Position numbers and translations under genes: made by a program. From Actinomadura rifamycini DSM 43936 (GTDB lineage: Bacteria; Actinomycetota; Actinomycetes; Streptosporangiales; Streptosporangiaceae), in contig NZ_KE384300.1 of the NCBI RefSeq assembly GCF_000425065.1, forward strand, positions 100,559 to 164,558: 64,000 bases of DNA. The letters are read 5' to 3'. The notes under the pieces are model-generated. The model was not told the origin of the DNA and did not search any database. It saw only the letters and a program-made list of their open reading frames with translations. Position 1 is the first letter of the stretch. Every line of letters starts with the position of its first letter. Of this stretch, positions 57,605 to 64,000 are shown piece by piece.

Positions 57605-60600
57605 CCGCAGGCCCTTGGGCGTCGGGTGGAAACCGGCCGACTCCAGCGCGGCGGCGAGCGGCGACCCGGCGATCGCGGCGCCGTCCGCCCGTTCCACGGT
57701 GAGCTTGCCGAGCGCGCCCTCCCGGACGGCGAGCGCCAGCGCGTCCACCGCCGGCTGCAGGACTTCGGCGTCGCCGTCCCAGGTCAGCAGCGTGCGCCCG
57801 CCGCGCTCCACGTAGAGGACCAGCCGGCCCTCGACCAGCACGACCAGCGCCCCGGCCTTGCGGCCCGGCTTGTGCCCGCTGATCGCCTCGTCGTCGCGCG
57901 GCGGCCACGGCAGCGCGGCGCCGTACGGGTTGGCGGGGTCGGCGGCGGCCAGGACGAGCGCCCGGTCGGCCCGCTCCCGCCGGGAGCCCGGATGCGGAGC
58001 GGGCGCCTCCCACAGCGCGGACAGGTCGTCCGGCGCCGCGGGCGCGGCGGGGCGCAGCGCGCGGAGCCGGTCGACGGCGCCCGGCAGCGCGAACTGCGCG
58101 GCGCCGAGCCCCTCGACGAAGTAGCCCCGGCGGCACCGCCCGCTCTCCTCGAACGCGCGCAGCACCGGGTAGACGCCGGCGAACCCGCCGGGCGTCCGCT
58201 CCGCCGCCACCGCGCCCCGGATGACGATGCCGTACCGCTCCAGCAGCGCCTCCGCCAGCGCGGTCGACCGCAGCGTCGCGGTCCCCTCCCGGTCCGGCAG
58301 CGGCCACCAGCGGCCCGCGACCGTCGGCGGGCCGGTCCGCGACGGGAGCACCGGACGGCCCCGCCGCGCCGTCCGCGACCGGTGCGTCGGCCGTCCCGAC
58401 CCGAGCGCGGCGCGCAGCGGAGCCAGCGTGTCGTTGGTGAGCACCCCCGCCCACACGAGGTCCCAGACGGCGGTGACCAGGTCGGCGTCGGCGGCGGTGA
58501 CGTCACGGTTCACCCGGTCGGACAGCGTGCGGAAGAACAGCGCGCCGCCGTCGCCGAGCGCCGCCAGCACCGCCTCGTGCACCGGCGTGATCGTGATCTC
58601 CGCCGGCTCCGGCATGAGCAGCGGCGCCGTGTCGGCCAGGTACAGCGCGATCCAGCCGTCCCCGCCGGGCAGGCCGCCCTGCCCCGCCCAGACGACCTCG
58701 CCCGCCGACGTCAGCTCGTCCAGCATGGCGGGGGAGTAGCCGGGCACCCGCGCCGGCAGGACGAGCGTCTCCAGCGCGGACGCCGGGACGGCCGCGCCCT
58801 GCAGCTGCTCGATCGCCTGGACGAGCGCGTCGACGCCGCGCAGCCGCGACCCGCCGGTCACGCCGTGCCACGCGGGCAGGAACCTCCCCAGCGACTCGGG
58901 CGGGGACGGCTCGACCTCCGCGCGCAGCCGCGCGAGGGAGCGGCGCCGCAGCGTCCGCAGCACCCCGGCGTCGCACCACTCGTTCGTCAGCGGCCCGGAC
59001 ACCGCCCCGACCGGCAGGAACTCGCCCTCCGCGACGCGGCCGGCGGCGGCGAGCCGCCGCAGGGTCTCCACGACCACGGCGGGGCCGAGCCCGAACCGCG
59101 CCGCGGCGTCGCCCGCCCGGAACGGGCCGTGCGTCCGCGCGTACCGGGAGACCAGGTCGCCGAGGGGGTCGTCCACCGGCTCCAGGAACGCCTCCGGCAC
59201 CCCGACGGGCAGCGGCGCGCCGAGCGCGTCGCGGAGCCGCCCCGCGTCCTCGATCGCGGCCCAGTGCTCGGTGCCCGCGACGCGCACCCGGATCGTCCGC
59301 CGGGTCGCCTCCAGCTCCGCCAGCCAGTGCGCCGACCCGGTGCCGAGTGACCGGTCGGCGACCTCGGCGGTCGTCAGCGGGCCGAGCGCGCGCAGCAGGT
59401 CGGCGACGCCCTCCAGGTCGCGGGCGCGCCGGTCCTCGGCGAGGCGCTGCAGCTCGCGTTCGGTGTCGGCGACGACCTCCGGGTCGAGCAGCTCGCGCAG
59501 GTCGGCCTGGCCCAGCAGCTCCGCCAGCAGCGAGGTGTCGAGCGCGAGCGCCTGCGCGCGGCGCTCCGCGAGCGGCGAGTCGCCCTCGTACATGAACGCG
59601 CCGACGTAGTGGAAGAGCAGGGACCGCGCGTACGGGGACGGCTGCGGCGTCTCGACCTCCACGAGCCGGACCCGCCGCCCCGACACGTCCCGCATGAGCT
59701 GGACGAACCCGGGGACGTCGAACACGTCCTGCAGGCACTCGCGCATCGTCTCCAGGACGATCGGGAACGACGGGTACTTGCTCGCCACCGACAGCAGCTG
59801 CGCCGCCCGCTGCCGCTGCTGCCACAGCGGCATCCGCTTGCCGGGCCGGTTGCGGGGCAGCAGCAGCGAGCGCGCCGCGCACTCCCGGAACCGGGCCGCG
59901 AACAGCGCCGACCCGCCCAGCTCGTCGACGACGATCCGCTCGACGTCGTCCGGGTCGAACACGGCGACGTCCAGGCCGGGCGGGTCCTCCATGTCGGGGA
60001 CGCGGATGACGATGCCGTCGTCGGCGTGCATCGCCTGCGCGTCGACCCCGTACCGCTCGCGCAGCCGCCCCGCGATGGCGAGCGCCCACGGCGCGTGGAC
60101 GCGCGCGCCCAGCGGCGAGTGCACCACCATCCGCCAGTCGCCCAGCTCGTCGCGGAACCGCTCCACGACCATCGTCCGGTCGTCGGGCAGGTGGCCGGTC
60201 GACTCCCGCTGCTCCGCGAGGTACGACACGAGGTTCGCGGCGGCGAACCCGTCCAGCCCGGCGGCCGACACCCGCCCGCGCGCGTCGTCCTCGGGCAGCC
60301 CGGACAGCTCGCGGGTGAACGAGCCGAGAGCGCGGCCCAGCTCGGCGGGGCGGCCGAGCGCGTCGCCGTGCCAGAACGGCAGCTTGCCCGGCTGCCCCGG
60401 CGCCGGCGACACCAGCACCCGGTCGGGCGTGATGTCCTCGATGCGCCACGAGCTGGCGCCGAGCACGAACACGTCGCCGACGCGCGACTCGTAGACCATC
60501 TCCTCGTCCAGTTCCCCGACCCGCGACGCCTTCTCGCCGACGAGGAACACGCCGAACAGGCCGCGGTCGGGGATCGTCCCGCCGCTGGTCACCGCGAGCC

Positions 60601-62176
60601 GCTGCGCGCCGGGACGGGCGTTGAGCGTGCCGTTCACCCGGTCCCACACGAGGCGGGGCCGCAGCTCGCCGAACTCGTCGCCCGGGTAGCGGCCCGCGAG
60701 CATGTCGAGGGTCGCCTCGAGCGCCGAGCGCGGCAGCGTCGCGTACGGGGCGGCCCGCTTGACCAGCGCCTCCAAATCGTCGACCGGCCACTCGTCCATC
60801 GCCGTCATCGCGACGACCTGCTGCGCCAGGACGTCCAGGGGGTTGCGGGGGTACCGCAGCTCCTCGATCTCGCCGCCGCGCATCCGCTCGGCCACCACGG
60901 CCGTCTGCACCAGGTCGCCGCGGTACTTCGGGAAGATCACGCCTTTGGAGACGGCGCCGACCTGGTGGCCGGCGCGCCCGACGCGCTGCAGCCCGTTCGC
61001 CACCGACGGCGGCGACTCGACCTGGACGACCAGGTCGACCGAGCCCATGTCGATGCCCAGCTCCAGGCTGGACGTCGCCACGACCGCGGGCAGCCGCCCC
61101 TCCTTCAGCGCGTTCTCGATCGCGGCCCGCTCCTCCTTCGACACCGACCCGTGGTGCGCGCGGGCGATCTCCCCGGGGGCGCCCTTCGCGGCCCCGGCCT
61201 GCGCCATCGCCTCGGCGGGGGTGTGGTCCCCGGGGAGCGCCTCGCCGGTCGCGCGCTCGTACGCCAGCTCGTTGAGCCGCCCGCAGAGCCGTTCGGCGAG
61301 CCGCCGCGAGTTGGCGAAGACGAGCGTCGAGCGGTGCGCCTCGATCAGGTCGAGGAGGCGGTCCTCCACGTGGGGCCAGATGCTCCGCTGCCGCGGGTCG
61401 GCGGCGCCCGCGTCGTCGACGAACCGGCCGACCTCGCCCATGTCCTCGACGGGGACGACGATGTCGAGGTCGAAGACCTTGTCGGACGGGGGCTGCACGA
61501 CCCGCGCGGGCCGCGTCCCGCCGAGGAACGCCGCGATCTCCTCGGCCGGGCGGACGGTCGCCGACAGCCCGATCCGCTGCGCGGGCCGCTCCAGCAGCGC
61601 GTCCAGGCGCTCCAGCGACAGCGCCAGGTGCGCGCCGCGCTTGGTGCCCGCCACCGCGTGCACCTCGTCGACGATGACGGTCTCGACGCCGCGCAGCGAC
61701 TCGCGCGCCTGCGAGGTGAGCAGGAGGAACAGCGACTCGGGCGTGGTGATCAGGATGTCGGGCGGCTTCGCGGCCAGCCGCCGCCGCTCGTCGGCCGGGG
61801 TGTCGCCCGACCGCATGCCGACCCGGACGTCCGGTTCGGGGAGGCCGAGGCGGCGCGCGGCGTGCCGGATGCCGGTCAGCGGCGCCCGCAGGTTGCGCTC
61901 CACGTCCACGGCCAGGGCCTTCAGCGGCGACACGTACAGCACGCGGCAGCGGCGCAGCGGGTCGGTGTCGGGCGGGGGACCGGCGGTGAGCCGGTCGAGC
62001 GACCACAGGAACGCCGCGAGCGTCTTGCCGGACCCGGTCGGCGCCACCACGAGCGTGTTGTCGCCCCCGGAGACGGAGTCCCAGGCGCCGGCCTGCGCGG
62101 CGGTGGGTGCGGCGAACGCCCCCGAGAACCACTCGCGGGTCGCCGGGGAGAAGCGTTCGAGCACGTCACCGCCCAT
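57593..62176 (-). CDS. lhr: Lhr-type DEVH-box DNA helicase (Lhr-CTH)
   Basis: The 1527-residue protein is a full-length Lhr, a 3'-5' DNA translocase of bacterial DNA repair. Walker A is APTGSGKT at 45-52, Walker B DEVH at 170-173, motif III LSATVRP near 205, and the second RecA domain ends with QRVGRAGHQ near 395. The Lhr winged-helix and core domains follow, then the long C-terminal domain (Lhr-CTH) of about 600 residues with predicted WH modules. The ATG at 62176 starts GGDVLERFSP; CAAGAT ends 6 bases upstream, again leaderless-like. It overlaps the eamA tail by 12 bp. Its usual partner nei2 lies 9 kb away in this window. Confidence 0.95.
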   Translation of the reverse strand: MGGDVLERFSPATREWFSGAFAAPTAAQAGAWDSVSGGDNTLVVAPTGSGKTLAAFLWSLDRLTAGPPPDTDPLRRCRVLYVSPLKALAVDVERNLRAPLTGIRHAARRLGLPEPDVRVGMRSGDTPADERRRLAAKPPDILITTPESLFLLLTSQARESLRGVETVIVDEVHAVAGTKRGAHLALSLERLDALLERPAQRIGLSATVRPAEEIAAFLGGTRPARVVQPPSDKVFDLDIVVPVEDMGEVGRFVDDAGAADPRQRSIWPHVEDRLLDLIEAHRSTLVFANSRRLAERLCGRLNELAYERATGEALPGDHTPAEAMAQAGAAKGAPGEIARAHHGSVSKEERAAIENALKEGRLPAVVATSSLELGIDMGSVDLVVQVESPPSVANGLQRVGRAGHQVGAVSKGVIFPKYRGDLVQTAVVAERMRGGEIEELRYPRNPLDVLAQQVVAMTAMDEWPVDDLEALVKRAAPYATLPRSALEATLDMLAGRYPGDEFGELRPRLVWDRVNGTLNARPGAQRLAVTSGGTIPDRGLFGVFLVGEKASRVGELDEEMVYESRVGDVFVLGASSWRIEDITPDRVLVSPAPGQPGKLPFWHGDALGRPAELGRALGSFTRELSGLPEDDARGRVSAAGLDGFAAANLVSYLAEQRESTGHLPDDRTMVVERFRDELGDWRMVVHSPLGARVHAPWALAIAGRLRERYGVDAQAMHADDGIVIRVPDMEDPPGLDVAVFDPDDVERIVVDELGGSALFAARFRECAARSLLLPRNRPGKRMPLWQQRQRAAQLLSVASKYPSFPIVLETMRECLQDVFDVPGFVQLMRDVSGRRVRLVEVETPQPSPYARSLLFHYVGAFMYEGDSPLAERRAQALALDTSLLAELLGQADLRELLDPEVVADTERELQRLAEDRRARDLEGVADLLRALGPLTTAEVADRSLGTGSAHWLAELEATRRTIRVRVAGTEHWAAIEDAGRLRDALGAPLPVGVPEAFLEPVDDPLGDLVSRYARTHGPFRAGDAAARFGLGPAVVVETLRRLAAAGRVAEGEFLPVGAVSGPLTNEWCDAGVLRTLRRRSLARLRAEVEPSPPESLGRFLPAWHGVTGGSRLRGVDALVQAIEQLQGAAVPASALETLVLPARVPGYSPAMLDELTSAGEVVWAGQGGLPGGDGWIALYLADTAPLLMPEPAEITITPVHEAVLAALGDGGALFFRTLSDRVNRDVTAADADLVTAVWDLVWAGVLTNDTLAPLRAALGSGRPTHRSRTARRGRPVLPSRTGPPTVAGRWWPLPDREGTATLRSTALAEALLERYGIVIRGAVAAERTPGGFAGVYPVLRAFEESGRCRRGYFVEGLGAAQFALPGAVDRLRALRPAAPAAPDDLSALWEAPAPHPGSRRERADRALVLAAADPANPYGAALPWPPRDDEAISGHKPGRKAGALVVLVEGRLVLYVERGGRTLLTWDGDAEVLQPAVDALALAVREGALGKLTVERADGAAIAGSPLAAALESAGFHPTPKGLRLRA

Positions 62177-62239
62177 GGCGCCATCTTGCCTCGCGGGTCC
62201 GACAGAACGGGAAGCGGGTGGCGCGCGTCACATTGTAAG

Positions 62240-62249
62240 CAAGCGCTTG
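62240..62249. promoter_or_regulatory. Palindrome in the lhr/esterase divergent region
   Basis: CAAGCGCTTG is a perfect 10-bp palindrome within TAAGCAAGCGCTTGTC, in the 113-bp space between lhr and the hydrolase gene. It has the form of a TetR-type operator. Confidence 0.4.
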
Positions 62250-62289
62250 TCAGGGCAGTGTGGGCGGCGACCGCCCTCAGGGAGCCGCC

Positions 62290-63597
62290 ATGCCGTACGC
62301 CCTCCTGGCCCTCGGGATCCTGTTCGCCGCGCTCGCCGTCAACGCGCACCGCCCCGCCAAGAACCCCGTGCTGCTCGCGCCGAGCTTCTTCGCGGGCTGG
62401 TGGGCGATCGAGCTCGCGCCCCACCTGCTCGCCGCCGAGGCCGCCGCGCTCGCCCTCGCGGCATGGAACGGCGGCCTGGCCGGCCGGGCCGGTTGGGCCG
62501 GCCTCCTCCTCGGCGTCGCCGGGGCCGCCGGCCTCGCCGGGACCATCGCCGTCTCCCGCCGGACGACCGTCACCCTGCGGGAGAGCGGCGTCCCGTTCGA
62601 ACTCGACCCCGGGCCCGCGCCCCGCTACCCGCGCTCCCACCTGGTCGTCCCGCCGCTCTGCCTCGTCCCGCGCAAGGGAGTGCGGGTGACGCGCGACATC
62701 GCCTTCCACGAGGACGGACGGCTCCGCCTGAAGCTCGACGTGTACCGGCCCTCCGCCCCGAAGGACGAGGGAGACGGGGGAGACGGGGGAGCGCTGCGCC
62801 CGGGGCTCATGCAGATCCACGGCGGAGCATGGATCATCGGCGACAAGCGCGAGCAAGGCCTGCCCCTGCTCAACCACATGGCCGTCCAAGGCTGGGTGGG
62901 GTTCAACGTCAACTACCGGCTCAGCCCCCGCGCCACCTGGCCCGACCACCTCGTCGACCTGAAACGCTTCCTCGCCTGGTACCGCGAGCACGCGGCGGAC
63001 TACGGCGCCGATCCCGACTTCCTCTGCGTGACCGGCGGTTCCGCCGGAGGGCACCTCGCCGCCATGGTCGCGCTCACCGCGAACGACCCCGACTTCCAGC
63101 CCGGCTTCGAGGACGCGGACACGTCCGTCCAGGGCGCCGTCCCCTTCTACGGCGTGTACGACTTCTGCGAGCCCGGACCCTGGCCCGTCCCCTTCGGCTC
63201 CACCAGGCTCGTGGAGCGGTGGATCGTGAAACTGCCGTTCGCCGAGAACCGCGACGTGTACGCGAAGGCGTCACCGGTCACCCATGTCCGCGAGGACGCG
63301 CCGCCGTTCCTCGTCGTCCACGGCAGCCACGACTCGCTCATCCCCGCCCCCGAGGCCCGCCGGTTCGTCGAACGGCTCCGCGCGGTCTCGCGCGCGCCCG
63401 TCCTGTACGCGGAGATGAAGGGCGGCCAGCACGGGTTCGACGTGTTCCCCTCCTACCGGACCGCGCGCGTCGTCGAAGGCGTCGAGCGGTACCTCACCGG
63501 CCTGCACCGCCAGTACCGGCAGGGGACGGGACCGGCCGTGCCCGGCGAGGTCGCCGAGTCCCTCGACAGGTCCGCGCAGGACGGTCCCGTCGGATAG
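62290..63597 (+). CDS. Membrane-bound alpha/beta hydrolase (HSL-like esterase)
   Basis: The 435-residue protein begins with about three hydrophobic segments (MPYALLALGILFAALAV, SFFAGWWAIELAPHLLAAEA, GLLLGVAGAAGLAGTIAV; residues 1-95) and then an HSL-type hydrolase: oxyanion-hole motif HGGAWIIG near 177, nucleophile Ser in TGGSAGGHLA near 250, Asp in VVHGSHDSLIP and His in GGQHGFDVF. The triad is complete. It should be an esterase or lipase anchored in the membrane with its catalytic domain on one face; the substrate is unknown. The ATG at 62290 follows GGGAG. It is divergent from lhr. Confidence 0.88.
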   Translation: MPYALLALGILFAALAVNAHRPAKNPVLLAPSFFAGWWAIELAPHLLAAEAAALALAAWNGGLAGRAGWAGLLLGVAGAAGLAGTIAVSRRTTVTLRESGVPFELDPGPAPRYPRSHLVVPPLCLVPRKGVRVTRDIAFHEDGRLRLKLDVYRPSAPKDEGDGGDGGALRPGLMQIHGGAWIIGDKREQGLPLLNHMAVQGWVGFNVNYRLSPRATWPDHLVDLKRFLAWYREHAADYGADPDFLCVTGGSAGGHLAAMVALTANDPDFQPGFEDADTSVQGAVPFYGVYDFCEPGPWPVPFGSTRLVERWIVKLPFAENRDVYAKASPVTHVREDAPPFLVVHGSHDSLIPAPEARRFVERLRAVSRAPVLYAEMKGGQHGFDVFPSYRTARVVEGVERYLTGLHRQYRQGTGPAVPGEVAESLDRSAQDGPVG

Positions 63598-63607
63598 CGT
63601 GGGAGGC

Positions 63608-63802
63608 GTGCGGCTCACGGTGTTCTGGGAACGGATGAACGAACAGTTCGGCAAGGGCTACGCCGAGAGCGTCGCCAAGGACTACGTCATCGCCGACCTG
63701 GGCGGACGCACCATCGAGCAGGCGCTCGCCGACGGCGAGTCCGCGAAGCGGGTCTGGCAGGCCGTCGTCGCCACGTTCGACGTCCCCTCCCGGCTCCAGT
63801 AG
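63608..63802 (+). CDS. DUF3046 family protein
   Basis: The 64-residue protein (RLTVFWERMNEQFGKGYAES, then a C-terminal helix AVVATFDVPSRLQ) matches DUF3046, a small actinobacterial family of unknown function usually located next to recA and recX. This context suggests recA lies just right of the window. The GTG at 63608 was chosen as the conserved family start; TAGCGT (63595-63600) ends 7 bases upstream, consistent with a leaderless transcript. It lies 10 bp after the esterase stop. Confidence 0.88.
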   Translation: MRLTVFWERMNEQFGKGYAESVAKDYVIADLGGRTIEQALADGESAKRVWQAVVATFDVPSRLQ

Positions 63803-63852
63803 ACCCCGGCTTCAGCAGGCCCCGGCTCCGGCGGGCCGCGGCTTCGGGGAGG

Positions 63853-63999
63853 TCACCCCTTCCGGAGCGACGTCCTCTCCTTCACCAGCGACGTCTTCGC
63901 CGGAGCCACGACCCGGTGCGGGACGAACGACGACGTGTCGTCGGTGATGAGCCCCGACGTCTCCCGGATGCCGATCCCGGCCGCCGCGTCCTGCACGAC
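63853..63999 (-). CDS. C-terminal tail of a probable glutathionylspermidine-synthase-family protein
   Basis: A leftward frame enters from the right edge and ends with TGA at 63853-63855, leaving 48 residues of a C-terminus. It reads VVQDAAAGIGIRETSGLITD and then DTSSFVPHRVVAPAKTSLV and a basic end. The sequence GIGIRE...LIT followed by S-x-FVPH resembles the end of GSP-synthase-family (YgiC/YjfC-like) ATP-grasp proteins, in which that segment closes the active site. Identification from 48 residues is tentative. Confidence 0.4.
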   Translation of the reverse strand, partial: VVQDAAAGIGIRETSGLITDDTSSFVPHRVVAPAKTSLVKERTSLRKG

Positions 64000-64000
64000 C

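Overview
The window is very GC-rich chromosomal DNA from an actinobacterium. The gene order rimP-nusA-ylxR-infB-ylxP-rbfA-DHH phosphoesterase-truB, ribF-rpsO-pnp-M16 peptidase-dapB, then dapA-RNase J-ftsK-RodZ-like-rimO-pgsA-cinA-clgR and, near the right edge, a DUF3046 gene that usually lies close to recA, is the conserved translation/RNA-processing/cell-division block of mycelial actinomycetes. A Streptosporangiales/Thermomonosporaceae-type genome (Actinomadura or Spirillospora relatives) fits best, but this is inferred from gene order and protein style only.

Layout. 1-5291: lineage genes (acidic protein cut by the left edge, secreted beta-propeller protein, HAD hydrolase, TRM11-like methyltransferase, coiled-coil protein, DUF4439 lipoprotein). 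5527-14120: the transcription/translation operon from rimP to truB, ending its first half in a long perfect palindrome after infB; the infB leader carries three overlapping micro-ORFs. 14250-21812: hemolysin-III-like membrane protein under an inverted-repeat operator, then ribF, rpsO, pnp, an M16 peptidase, a holin-fold membrane protein and dapB. 21812-25125: transglutaminase-like gene, a Uma2 nuclease gene bracketed by 40-bp direct repeats, and a coupled gene pair encoding an FtsH peptidase domain without its AAA+ motor plus an unknown protein; then an orphan modA. 25234-33698: ung, a 7-8 TM protein, menA, an MFS exporter, GNAT, CGNR regulator, glyoxalase, small membrane protein and a GH18-like secreted/anchored protein. 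34075-45309: dapA-RNase J, ftsK, RodZ-like protein, rimO-pgsA-DUF1990, cinA and clgR. 45708-49140: Dps, a lipoprotein, LysR regulator, Nei2 glycosylase and a cysteine-free Rrf2 regulator. 49310-55534: a carbohydrate uptake locus (GH3 hexosaminidase, two permeases, binding protein) facing a divergent ROK regulator. 55883-57604: divergent TetR/EamA exporter pair with a shared operator. 57593-63999: Lhr helicase, an alpha/beta hydrolase, DUF3046 and the tail of a probable glutathionylspermidine-synthase-family protein.

How the parts work together. The core operons make ribosome maturation factors (RimP, RbfA, TruB, RimO), the transcription elongation factor NusA, IF2, S15 and the RNA decay enzymes PNPase and RNase J, next to lysine/peptidoglycan precursor synthesis (DapA, DapB), chromosome segregation (FtsK) and phospholipid synthesis (PgsA). 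DNA repair functions are scattered through the window (Ung, Nei2, Lhr). The sugar locus has no ATPase gene and so probably borrows a shared one such as MsiK; its GH3 enzyme suggests amino-sugar oligomers as substrate. Many genes start 6-8 bases after a TANNNT hexamer with no usable ribosome binding site, so leaderless transcription looks common. Transcription units are closed by long, often perfect, GC-rich palindromes without a U-tract. No tRNA, rRNA, CRISPR array, transposase or prophage was found.
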